The notes under the pieces: generated by a model | What the model saw: the letters and a program-made list of their open reading frames with translations, nothing else | Told to the model about the DNA's origin: nothing | The model's database searches: none | NCBI RefSeq assembly: GCF_023229695.1 | Contig: NZ_JALNYS010000017.1 | Location: 1 to 64,000, forward strand | DNA length: 64,000 nt | Direction of reading: 5' to 3' | Origin: Sulfuricurvum sp. | GTDB taxonomy: Bacteria > Campylobacterota > Campylobacteria > Campylobacterales > Sulfurimonadaceae | Position numbers and translations under genes: made by a program | Shown here: positions 26,618-34,089 of the stretch, one piece after another | Position numbering within the stretch: the first letter of the stretch is position 1 | How the letters are laid out: each line of letters begins with the position of its first letter

Positions 26618-26935
26618 ATGACCGCTGATTTAGAATCAAAACTCCGGCAGCTGCAATCGCGTTTTGGTGCAGAAGGGTTTGTTATTATCGGAGTCAGCGG
26701 CAGTTATGCGCGAGGTGAAGAGACGGACAAGAGCGATTTGGATTTGCTCTATGAAATCCCCAATCCTGCCGAATTCGCCGAACGTAACGGTGGTTTCGGT
26801 TCCTTTAGCAAAATCATGGAGATCAAGCGTGAAATCGAAAAAGAGATTTCTCTCCCCGTCGATTTAATCTCCCTCACCTCTTTAAATGAGATAGGTCAAA
26901 AATATATTTTGAAAGATTTAAAACGTGTCAGCTGA
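26618..26935 (+). CDS. mntA: MntA-like minimal nucleotidyltransferase (antitoxin)
   Basis: 105 residues. GVSGSYARGEETDKSDLDLL is the GS-x(10+)-D-x-D motif of minimal nucleotidyltransferases; the third acidic residue is likely D in LPVDLISL. MntA proteins neutralise HepT toxins by AMPylating them. The gene appears whole, but the HepT frame that follows in overlap is cut after 24 codons, so the module is probably no longer a working pair here. Confidence 0.82.
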   Translation: MTADLESKLRQLQSRFGAEGFVIIGVSGSYARGEETDKSDLDLLYEIPNPAEFAERNGGFGSFSKIMEIKREIEKEISLPVDLISLTSLNEIGQKYILKDLKRVS

Positions 26936-26999
26936 TTCCATCCGCGCAAAAGCGGAATTTATCCTCAAAATGCTAGGAAGGATGAAAGTTAATATTTAA
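26925..26999 (+). pseudogene. HepT (DUF86) toxin remnant
   Basis: A GTG start overlapping the mntA 3' end by 11 bp encodes VSADSIRAKAEFILKMLGRM and four more residues before TAA. The overlap, position and first helix fit HepT, which is normally 110-140 residues. No continuation is obvious in the following 120 bp. Probably truncated by deletion or insertion. Confidence 0.55.
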
Positions 27000-27123
27000 C
27001 GCCTAACCCGTATAAATTTTACGGTCCGTATACGCCGACGAAGAAGCGAATTTTATCTATTGACTTGTAAAATATTTTTATATATAATTGGTCCTGAATT
27101 AAATGGGACCGGGATCCCAAGCT

Positions 27124-27678
27124 CTACTTTTCTGAAAGGATAAGTTCACCCATAGAGGTTTCCGTAGATTTATCTACCGGAGAGTTTGCCCCTGTTCCCG
27201 ATTCAGCTTCTATTTTATACACACTCAATACATTATCATGGTTTACATCTTTGAAAAGCAATAGCTTGTATTTTTCTACATTTCCGTCTACATGTTTATC
27301 ATAGATATATCCATACTTATTTTGATTTTCACTAAATGTGAGATTCTTTTTTAAAAATCGCTCAATACTTATAATATCCATCGCTGACACTTTGCCATCG
27401 CAATCATCACAATAGTGTCTCATCAAGATATGTTTTAATCCAAATTTTCGATTCCCTATATGAAATATAATGCTAATATCATTTACAGTGATGATAGCAG
27501 ACTGGGCTGATCCTGAGATCATTTTATAGATCGCTTTTTGGTTATTAGATAGGGGTTTGGCTTTCTTTTTTTGGTATGCCTCTATACTTGATATCTCTTT
27601 TCTAAGCTTGGATAGTCTTTCAAGATAAATACGGCTAAACTCTTCGTTACTTAATGCTAGGATATCATCTTGACTCAC
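27124..27678 (-). CDS. Possible nuclease-toxin-like protein (PBECR/BECR-type fold suspected)
   Basis: 184 residues from a GTG start. The C-terminal two thirds contain KFGLKHILMRHY, ISIERFLKKNL, a Tyr-rich beta section and NVLSVYKIE. The G-x-KHI-x-x-RH pattern followed by beta strands resembles phage-associated BECR-fold RNase domains, but I could not confirm this by search. No signal peptide. The base composition is more AT-rich than the flanking operons and it sits beside TA and gene debris, suggesting acquired DNA. It may be a protein of another kind. Confidence 0.5.
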   Translation of the reverse strand: MSQDDILALSNEEFSRIYLERLSKLRKEISSIEAYQKKKAKPLSNNQKAIYKMISGSAQSAIITVNDISIIFHIGNRKFGLKHILMRHYCDDCDGKVSAMDIISIERFLKKNLTFSENQNKYGYIYDKHVDGNVEKYKLLLFKDVNHDNVLSVYKIEAESGTGANSPVDKSTETSMGELILSEK

Positions 27679-27769
27679 TATATTTTCTCATCATATTTAA
27701 TGTATTGTTTCTTTGCGGTAAAGAATCCTGTGAACTTAATGCTTCAATAATTTCATTCAAAAGTTTCAC
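27665..27769 (-). CDS. Short overlapping frame upstream of the toxin-like gene
   Basis: 34 codons from GTG at 27769: VKLLNEIIEALSSQDSLPQR... GGAG lies 5 nt before the start, and the 3' end overlaps the next GTG start by 14 bp. It could be a small antitoxin, a leader peptide that couples translation, or the stump of a longer gene. No family recognised. Confidence 0.35.
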   Translation of the reverse strand: MKLLNEIIEALSSQDSLPQRNNTLNMMRKYSESR

Positions 27770-27786
27770 ATGAGCTCCAATGTTAA

Positions 27787-27954
27787 AAGTTTATAGATTT
27801 TAGCGAAATTTATGATGTATATACAAATCATGAACTAGCTGATTTTGATATGACTTTAGGGCAGTTCAGTAAAGACAAATTTTACACTGTATTCTATGAT
27901 TCACTAGTAGAATCGAAAAATTACTCACTGACCTTACGCACATTATTGATTTAA
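27787..27954 (+). pseudogene. Orphan gene fragment truncated by a repeat element
   Basis: A 55-codon open frame with no start at its left end reads KFIDFSEIYDVYTNHELADF and onward, then runs into the end of a dispersed repeat at 27929. It has protein-like composition and an internal ATG at 27850. Most likely the decayed interior of a lost gene; identity unknown. Confidence 0.35.
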
Positions 27955-28077
27955 GCCATTCAAAGTTGCCTTTGGCTCCGTCATTCCCGACCTGATCGGG
28001 AATCCAGCTCTCTTATGGGGATGGATCCCCGGGTCAAGCCCGAGGATGACGGAAAACAAATCCAGTGCGTAACATCA
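27929..28077. repeat. Dispersed repeat family A, variant with a family B core
   Basis: Left end TGACCTTACGCAC (27929-27941) and right end GTGCGTAACATCA (28065-28077) match the ends of the family A element. The inside is not the usual three-hairpin core but a family B palindrome (27980-28052: GTCATTCCCGACCTGATCGG ... CCCGGGTCAAGCCCGAGGAT). A nested or chimeric element. Confidence 0.65.
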
Positions 28078-28203
28078 GTTACTCAGTGATTCAAGTTTAT
28101 GGGAATGGTGAAAAACTGTCTTAGGGGTATTGTTCATAAATATATATAACAAAAGCGTTCAGGTTATACTTTTTATAATAACTTTTTCTATTGGAGAAGT
28201 AGT

Positions 28204-28223
28204 GCTAAGAGAAATCTCTTAGC
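28204..28223 (-). terminator. Hairpin at the leuC 3' end
   Basis: GCTAAGAG / CTCTTAGC perfect 8-bp stem with a 4-nt loop, overlapping the leuC stop codon. No U-tract follows, so it may protect the mRNA end rather than terminate. Confidence 0.4.
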
Positions 28224-29487
28224 TTATAGTTGCAGGATCAGTAATATATCCCGTGATCGCTGAAGCAGCTGCTACGGCAGAGTTTGCCAAATAGACTTTT
28301 GAACTGCGTGAACCCATCCGTCCGACGAAGTTGCGGTTTGTGGTAGCGACGGCGACTTCATTATCCCCTAAAATCCCCATATATCCACCCAAACATGCAC
28401 CGCACGTCGGGTTAGAGACAACACCGCCCGCATCGATGATGATGTCGATGTAGCCGAGTTTTGTCGCTTCGCGAACGATCCGCTGGGTTCCCGGGGTGAC
28501 GATGAGGCGCACATCCGGATGGACCCGTTTGCCTTTGAGGATTTCAGCGGCGATTTTAAGGTCGCTGAGGCGGCCGTTGGTGCAGCTTCCGATAAATGCC
28601 TGATCGATTTTGATGTTGTCACTGACTGCTTGAGTAATGCTGTGGCCGTTGGACGGCAAGAACGGATAGGCGATAACCGGCTCAAGGGCAGCCACGTCGA
28701 TCTCAAGGATCTGAACGTAGGTCGCATCCTCATCTGAGGTGTGGATTTTCGGTTCACGTGCCAAAGGCTTATCGGCGAGGAATTCGGCGGTGATCTCATC
28801 GTATGCGACGATCCCGCTTTTGGCACCCGCTTCGATCGCCATGTTGCACATACTGAAACGGTCATCCATGCTGAGGTAGGGGATCGTGCTTCCGGTAAAT
28901 TCGAGGGTGCGGTAGAGGGCGCCGTCGACGCCGATCATGCGGATAATTTCCAAGATAATATCTTTACCTGTCGTGTAGGTGCCCGGTTTGCCGCTCAGAA
29001 CGACTTTGATACTCTCGGGAACTTTGAACCAGTTGCCTCCGGTGATCATTGCAAACGCCAGATCGGTCGAACCCATCCCTGTAGAGAATGCTCCCAATGC
29101 ACCGTGGGTACAGGTATGCGAATCGGCACCGATGATGACGTCGCCCGGAACAACCAACCCTTTTTCGGGAAGCAAGGCGTGTTCAATCCCCATCTCTTTT
29201 TCGTCGAAAAAGTTTTTCATCGCGTGCTTTTTGGCGAAATCGCGGCTGATACGGGCTTGGTTTGCCGATGCGATATCTTTGGCCGGGATGAAGTGATCGA
29301 GGACGATTGAGAAGCCGTCCGGATTGGCCAGTTTGGTTGCGCCGGAGTCTTCGAACGCTTTGATCGAGATCGGGGTGGTAATGTCGTTACCGATAACCAT
29401 GTCAATGGATGAGCGGACGATTTCGCCGGCATAAACGGGTTTTCCAACGTGTTCGGAGAATATTTTTTCAGTAATAGTTTGTCCCAT
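28219..29487 (-). CDS. leuC: 3-isopropylmalate dehydratase large subunit
   Basis: 422 residues, the length of the bacterial/archaeal LeuC (homoaconitase-like) branch. The [4Fe-4S] ligands lie in FIGSCTNGR and SNPTCGACLGG (three Cys), and GADSHTCTHGALGAFSTGMG is the family signature. With LeuD it isomerises 2- to 3-isopropylmalate in leucine synthesis. The small subunit leuD is not adjacent and not in this window. A minus-strand TATAAT at 29520-29525 is a likely promoter. Confidence 0.93.
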   Translation of the reverse strand: MGQTITEKIFSEHVGKPVYAGEIVRSSIDMVIGNDITTPISIKAFEDSGATKLANPDGFSIVLDHFIPAKDIASANQARISRDFAKKHAMKNFFDEKEMGIEHALLPEKGLVVPGDVIIGADSHTCTHGALGAFSTGMGSTDLAFAMITGGNWFKVPESIKVVLSGKPGTYTTGKDIILEIIRMIGVDGALYRTLEFTGSTIPYLSMDDRFSMCNMAIEAGAKSGIVAYDEITAEFLADKPLAREPKIHTSDEDATYVQILEIDVAALEPVIAYPFLPSNGHSITQAVSDNIKIDQAFIGSCTNGRLSDLKIAAEILKGKRVHPDVRLIVTPGTQRIVREATKLGYIDIIIDAGGVVSNPTCGACLGGYMGILGDNEVAVATTNRNFVGRMGSRSSKVYLANSAVAAASAITGYITDPATIS

Positions 29488-29519
29488 AAGCGATGCCTTG
29501 TAGTCAAATAGTGACGCGA

Positions 29520-29525
29520 ATTATA
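29520..29525 (-). promoter_or_regulatory. Candidate -10 box for leuC
   Basis: TATAAT on the minus strand, 33 nt before the leuC start. Confidence 0.45.
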
Positions 29526-29585
29526 CCACGTCTGGATGAGCGGTTCTTTAAGGCGGAGGGGCGGCATTGCGATTTTCTTTGCAGA

Positions 29586-30320
29586 TTAGTTTAGCCGAAA
29601 CTCCAAAACCAGATCGATCTGTGTCGGAAGGGTTTCGGACAGTACCTCGGGGATGGCGATCCCCGAAGCGGAGGCCACGGCCGTTTTTGCCGCTTCATGA
29701 AAAATTGCTTCCCCCTGACGGATGTCGATATCGTGAATGGTTCCGCTGTTTTCGAGGACGAAGCGGATAGTGACGTCCCCCTCCATCCCCCGGCGTCGTG
29801 CGGCGGCGGGATAGCGGAGCTGATGTTGGATTTTACCCCGCAATGCGGCAAAAAAGCTTTTTTTCGCCGTGTTCACGTCAGGTTTGGCTTTTTTCTCGAC
29901 CGTCGGGGCGGGGGCCGATTCACTCACGGGAGGGGAGACGCTTTTGGACACAACCGGATGTGCTTCTACGGCTTGCGTGGAGGGTGCTGCCGTAGGAACC
30001 GATGGGGCTGTGGTCGGAACAATTTGGGTAAGGGGTGCTGAAACCGGGGCCTCCTTGCGCAAAGCACGATCCGGCTGCACTACGGGGGTGAGCGGAGCGA
30101 TGCGGGGCTGGGGCGGTAGGATGGCCGGTTTTGATATCTGCTTGGGGGCGGGGGCGATTTCGGCGGAGGGGTTGCTCAGCGATACGAGGTTCATCGTTTT
30201 CAGCGGGATGGCGATCGGTTCGTGTAGGGGTCGGGTCTGGGTGACGATCCCCATGGCCAGGATCGCCATCAGAGTATGCAAGGAGAGGGAGAGGGTAAAG
30301 GCTTTGGTTCGGGTATTCAT
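29586..30320 (-). CDS. tonB: TonB energy-transducing protein
   Basis: 244 residues. An N-terminal signal anchor (KAFTLSLSLHTLMAILAMG), a Pro/Ala/Ser-rich periplasmic spacer (about 50-150), and a C-terminal TonB domain: LRYPAAARRRGMEGDVTIRF and VLSETLPTQIDLVLEFRL. It links inner-membrane proton motive force to outer-membrane receptors, three of which lie in the next 19 kb. Start at 30320 chosen because it overlaps the upstream stop as ATGA. No exbB/exbD next to it; an exbB lies at 37320. Confidence 0.88.
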   Translation of the reverse strand: MNTRTKAFTLSLSLHTLMAILAMGIVTQTRPLHEPIAIPLKTMNLVSLSNPSAEIAPAPKQISKPAILPPQPRIAPLTPVVQPDRALRKEAPVSAPLTQIVPTTAPSVPTAAPSTQAVEAHPVVSKSVSPPVSESAPAPTVEKKAKPDVNTAKKSFFAALRGKIQHQLRYPAAARRRGMEGDVTIRFVLENSGTIHDIDIRQGEAIFHEAAKTAVASASGIAIPEVLSETLPTQIDLVLEFRLN

Positions 30321-30967
30321 AGGTGTATCCATCCGTTAAAAATTGCAACTCCGACGGCTCCCAATACAATCGGGGCAAGCCGTTCCAAGATACGGCGGTA
30401 GCGTTGGAGGTGAAGAAGGCTCTCTTTGAGTATGGCCGTCATGACGACGGAGAAAAAGAGAAACCACAGCAGTGTTGCCCCCAGACCGAATACGAGGCCA
30501 TAAAGGAGGGCCCATCCGAGTGAGGGGGTGGCCGCGCTCAGTGCCATCATGGTCATGACGGGAGCGCAAAGGGACAGGGAGAGGAGGAGCCCCGTCGCAA
30601 AGAGGGCGATGTTTCCCTGTACTTTTGGACGTGATGAGGTGGTGCAGCAGCCGTTGGCGGTGCGCTGAGCGCTCCAGAGCCGGAGGGCCAGAATGAGGGT
30701 GACGCTTCCGAGGAGATACCCCATCAAGACGCTGTCTTTGAGGAGAGATTGAATCAAGGCGGAGCCGATATAAGCGACCAGTGACAACAGCGTGTACCCG
30801 GTGATCCGTCCGGCAGTGATCGGAAGCAAAAGGGCCAGACTCTCCTGCCGCGTCGAACTGTTGGCCAGCAGAATCGGAGAGAGTAGCGGCATGCAGGAGA
30901 GCATGCACGCGGTGGCTCCGTAGGAGAGGGCTACAACGAATAAGGATAGAAGAGGGAGAAACTCCAT
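30317..30967 (-). CDS. DsbD/TauE-SafE-like six-helix membrane protein
   Basis: 216 residues with about six membrane helices. The first helix has ATACMLSCMPLLSPI and the fourth SLCAPVMTMM, a Cys pattern reminiscent of DsbD_2/CcdA-type thiol-electron or copper-related membrane proteins. A CC pair (NGCCTTS) lies in the central loop. Family members move reducing equivalents or metals across the inner membrane. It precedes tonB with ATGA overlap and is divergent from a TonB-receptor operon under a shared operator (31018-31065). Confidence 0.65.
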   Translation of the reverse strand: MEFLPLLSLFVVALSYGATACMLSCMPLLSPILLANSSTRQESLALLLPITAGRITGYTLLSLVAYIGSALIQSLLKDSVLMGYLLGSVTLILALRLWSAQRTANGCCTTSSRPKVQGNIALFATGLLLSLSLCAPVMTMMALSAATPSLGWALLYGLVFGLGATLLWFLFFSVVMTAILKESLLHLQRYRRILERLAPIVLGAVGVAIFNGWIHL

Positions 30968-31002
30968 TGTGAAACCAGCTGTCTAATAAAATTATAGATA
31001 GA

Positions 31003-31034
31003 AGTATGAAATAAAATTGTTACATTAGTGTTAA
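31003..31034 (-). promoter_or_regulatory. Leftward promoter P2 with TAACA direct-repeat operator
   Basis: On the minus strand: TTAACACTAATGTAACA (31034-31018), 9 nt, then CATACT (31008-31003) as -10. The DsbD-like gene starts 36 nt downstream. The TAACA-N6-TAACA direct repeat has an 11-bp pitch, the geometry of OmpR/PhoB-type response regulator sites. The identical operator faces the other way at 31049-31065. Confidence 0.7.
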
Positions 31035-31065
31035 TTCATTTTATTCAATTAACACTAATGTAACA
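31018..31065. repeat. Perfect 19-bp inverted repeat in the divergent promoter region
   Basis: TGTTACATTAGTGTTAATT (31018-31036) and its exact reverse complement (31047-31065), separated by a 10-bp AT spacer. Each arm is one operator of the promoters reading left and right. Confidence 0.9.
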
Positions 31066-31080
31066 CTCCTTTGAAATAAT
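31049..31080 (+). promoter_or_regulatory. Rightward promoter P1 with TAACA direct-repeat operator
   Basis: TTAACACTAATGTAACA (31049-31065), 9 nt, then AATAAT (31075-31080) as -10; the TonB receptor gene starts 28 nt later. Same spacing as at 31003-31034, 48910-48941 and 52436-52467. Confidence 0.7.
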
Positions 31081-31108
31081 GGACATGATTTTTTCATAAG
31101 GAGAAAAA

Positions 31109-33118
31109 ATGAAGGTAATTCAATTATCTTTTGCTGCTATTGCCATGTGCGGTAGTGTTTATGGTGACACCGTCGTCGATTTGGGGGACGTGTCGGTGAC
31201 GGCGACGCGGACCGAACGCAAAGTGGTTGATGTTCCGGCAAGTATCGACGTGATCACGGAAGAGGAGATTAAAAATTCCGTCGCACAAAGTGCGGACGAA
31301 TTATTAAAAGAGGTCTCCGGATTGGATCTGAAACACAGTATGGGGGCGGTGACGAGCGGCACGTCGAATAAAGTGGTGATGAGGGGGCTTGGGGGGACGA
31401 CCGAGGGGCGTGTTTTATTGCTCATCGACGGGGTCCCGATGAACGATCTCTACGGCGGTGATCTTGAATGGAATCGAATACCTATCTCGATGATACAAAG
31501 GATTGAGATTGTAAAAGGGGCGACATCGGCGCTCTATGGCTCCGGGGCTATGGGGGGTGTTATCAACATCATTACGAAAAAACCGACGGATAAAGCGAAA
31601 ACAGATGTTTCCCTCAGTTATGGAAGTATGAACACAAAAATCGCTTCGCTCTCAACGATCGGGAAAGCGGGAAAAGTAGGATATCTGTTCGCAGGAGATA
31701 GAACAACCAGTGACGGGTATAATCCGGAGACTCCCGCCAATACTAAATCCTACACGCGTGATAAGGGGACGAAGCGAAACAATTTTAACGGAAAATTGAC
31801 GTACGATCTGGATGACACATCCTCGCTTTTTGTATCCGGTTCGTATTATGACAACCAAACCACGGGGACGTTGCCGATTGCCGATTTCAACCCGTTTTAT
31901 CAGGAACAAAAAACCTATACGGCGGGGTACACGAAAACGTTTGAGAACGAAGTCGAAGTGATGGTCAAGGCGTTTATTAAAGAGGAGTACAGCGATTACG
32001 ATTCAGCCGATACGGCCAAAACGGCGGTTCAATATGAGAGTTCCAATACCAATAAAGACCGTGGCGGGACGATACAAACAACACTTCCTCTGACCAACCA
32101 TACCCTATTCGGAACCAGTACGTTTGTCGCGGGGGTCGATGTACGGCAGGGGAGTATCGATCGGTTTAACCACTATATTGACGGAAGCGGAAAAGATATT
32201 AAAATCCGGGGGAAACAAAAATACATAGGGCTTTTTGTGCAGGATGAGATTTTTCTGGATCAAAACTGGATCATTAATCTTGGCGGCCGATATGACTCCT
32301 GGACCAACTACGACGGGCACGGATACGATAGTTCTCTCTCCACGACCGATACCTATTACGCTGCCACGTCGACCAACGGGTTCAGTCCAAAAATCGGGAT
32401 AGTACATCATCTGAGTGATACGACATCCGTGAGGGCTTCTGCGGGGAGTGCCTATAGAGCACCGACGTTGTCCGATCTGTACAATACGTTTGTATCGGGA
32501 TCGAGAATTTGGTACGGCAATCCCGACCTGAAACCCGAAAGTATTATCTCTTATGAGATCGGGGTAGACCAAACGGTTTTTAAGGACGGGAAAGTGAGTC
32601 TCACGGCGTACCAAAATGATGCAAAAGATTTCTTTTACTACATTACGACCCCGCCCGGCGGCGGCTATACGGCGGCACAAACGAAGAGTAATGTCGGAAA
32701 AGTGAAAATACAGGGGGTGGAAGTGGACGCCTCCTATCCGATTAACGACCGCCTTCGGGTATCCGCAAATTATACGTACAATCAATCGAAGATTAAAGAG
32801 TACAAAGAAAATAGGGCCCTTGAAGGGAAATATCTGATCGAAGTTCCCAAGCACAAGGGGGCTCTTAGTCTGATGTACACGAATCCGGATTTTGTCGATA
32901 CCAAGATTTCCGCCCGCTATATCGGCGATCGCTACAGCAATGACGCCAATACCGCCGAATACAAAAGTTACACGCTGTTTGATGTGAAACTCTCGAAAAA
33001 ATTGAACAAAAATGTGGAAGCGTCCTTTTCGGTCGATGATCTTTTTGACCGAAGTTTTACGGAGTATTACGTCTCACCCGGCAGAGTCGTATTCGGTAGC
33101 TTACGGGCGACGTTTTAA
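31109..33118 (+). CDS. TonB-dependent outer membrane receptor 1
   Basis: 669 residues with a signal peptide. The TonB box-like start VVDLGDVSVTATRTERKVVD is followed by the plug domain (VPASIDVITEEEIK, GGTTEGRVLLLIDGVPMND, IEIVKGATSALYGSGAMGGV) and a barrel ending in F (GSLRATF). The fold is that of BtuB/FepA/colicin I receptor-like importers; the ligand is unknown. AAGGAG precedes the ATG. First gene of an operon with an anchored periplasmic protein, a polyferredoxin and a double-cubane reductase, suggesting import of a metal complex or a cofactor-like substrate. Confidence 0.88.
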   Translation: MKVIQLSFAAIAMCGSVYGDTVVDLGDVSVTATRTERKVVDVPASIDVITEEEIKNSVAQSADELLKEVSGLDLKHSMGAVTSGTSNKVVMRGLGGTTEGRVLLLIDGVPMNDLYGGDLEWNRIPISMIQRIEIVKGATSALYGSGAMGGVINIITKKPTDKAKTDVSLSYGSMNTKIASLSTIGKAGKVGYLFAGDRTTSDGYNPETPANTKSYTRDKGTKRNNFNGKLTYDLDDTSSLFVSGSYYDNQTTGTLPIADFNPFYQEQKTYTAGYTKTFENEVEVMVKAFIKEEYSDYDSADTAKTAVQYESSNTNKDRGGTIQTTLPLTNHTLFGTSTFVAGVDVRQGSIDRFNHYIDGSGKDIKIRGKQKYIGLFVQDEIFLDQNWIINLGGRYDSWTNYDGHGYDSSLSTTDTYYAATSTNGFSPKIGIVHHLSDTTSVRASAGSAYRAPTLSDLYNTFVSGSRIWYGNPDLKPESIISYEIGVDQTVFKDGKVSLTAYQNDAKDFFYYITTPPGGGYTAAQTKSNVGKVKIQGVEVDASYPINDRLRVSANYTYNQSKIKEYKENRALEGKYLIEVPKHKGALSLMYTNPDFVDTKISARYIGDRYSNDANTAEYKSYTLFDVKLSKKLNKNVEASFSVDDLFDRSFTEYYVSPGRVVFGSLRATF

Positions 33119-33120
33119 CC

Positions 33121-34089
33121 GTGTGCCGCGCACTTTTGAAAAGCGGTCTCTTTACAATAACGGTGACGGTAGCGATGGTCTCCCTAACGGTTCCGTCGTT
33201 TGCCGATACCTCCCTATGGCTGGAGGAGTCCAAGAAAAAAGGGTGCTGCAAAGGGGGCGAACCGGAATCGGGGGCAAAAACGGTTACGATACGAAAGGGG
33301 ACGGTGCAGGAGAATACGATTGTCCGTGATGTACGCAATGGCGTCGTTTATATCCGGGAGACGGACAATACGATTACGCAACAGAAGGTGACGAACGGAG
33401 AAGTCTCGTTCACCCCGAAGTACAAAGGGAGTTATCAACTCTTTTTTGAACACAAAGAGGTACATGAGGGGATACTTGAGGTCACCCTCTCCACTCTGCG
33501 GATCTATAACAAGGAGGGGGAGATCGTCGACTCCCTTCTCAAAGAGGTGCGCGGAAAAACACACGATTCGCAGTATGGGAGAGAGCCTTTTGCCCCATTG
33601 CCTTTTGATCTAATCTTGCAGCGTCCGATCAAGCGACACCATATCAATTGCTGCCTCTATTCGGGGGATATCGTACCGTTTAAGCTCTATTATCGGGGGG
33701 AACTGCTGAAAAACGTCCCGTTGAGCGTTCAGATGGAAACCGGATGGACGAACCGGATCGCACCCTCTGAGGATGGGACCGTCTCTTTTGAAATACCCAG
33801 AATCACCTACCCAAAATCTGAAAAAGAGAAAAAACATTCCGAAAAAATGGTCGTGGAAGCGGCCTACGATCTTAACGAATCGGGGGTATACGGCGGGGAA
33901 GCTTACCATGGCGTCCATTATGTGATGAGTATGCCGCTGTCGTTTGGGGCGTCGCCGCTCGAATACGAATCGAAAACACTGGGGTTCGCAACGGCGGTCG
34001 GTGTTATGCTGGTTTTTTCACTGGGACTTTACTATCACCGACGACGCAAGCGTAAAACACCCAAGGAGATCTATTTTGATGAAGAATAA
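33121..34089 (+). CDS. Membrane-anchored periplasmic protein, DUF4198-like architecture
   Basis: 322 residues from a GTG start 2 bp after the receptor stop. Signal peptide, then GCCKGG near residue 41 (vicinal Cys), beta-rich domains with HHINCCLYSGD near 180, and a C-terminal membrane helix (TLGFATAVGVMLVFSLGLYY) followed by a basic tail. The second half (YRGELLKNVPLSVQM...) resembles periplasmic metal-uptake accessory proteins (DUF4198 type). The gene at 45890-46702 has the same architecture and the same neighbours. Possible metal binder or donor; unproven. Confidence 0.6.
   Translation: MCRALLKSGLFTITVTVAMVSLTVPSFADTSLWLEESKKKGCCKGGEPESGAKTVTIRKGTVQENTIVRDVRNGVVYIRETDNTITQQKVTNGEVSFTPKYKGSYQLFFEHKEVHEGILEVTLSTLRIYNKEGEIVDSLLKEVRGKTHDSQYGREPFAPLPFDLILQRPIKRHHINCCLYSGDIVPFKLYYRGELLKNVPLSVQMETGWTNRIAPSEDGTVSFEIPRITYPKSEKEKKHSEKMVVEAAYDLNESGVYGGEAYHGVHYVMSMPLSFGASPLEYESKTLGFATAVGVMLVFSLGLYYHRRRKRKTPKEIYFDEE

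Noticed and set aside
27124..28077. Prophage or integrative element remnant
   Set aside because: There is no integrase, tRNA junction, capsid or repeat pair that would define ends; only small debris is visible.
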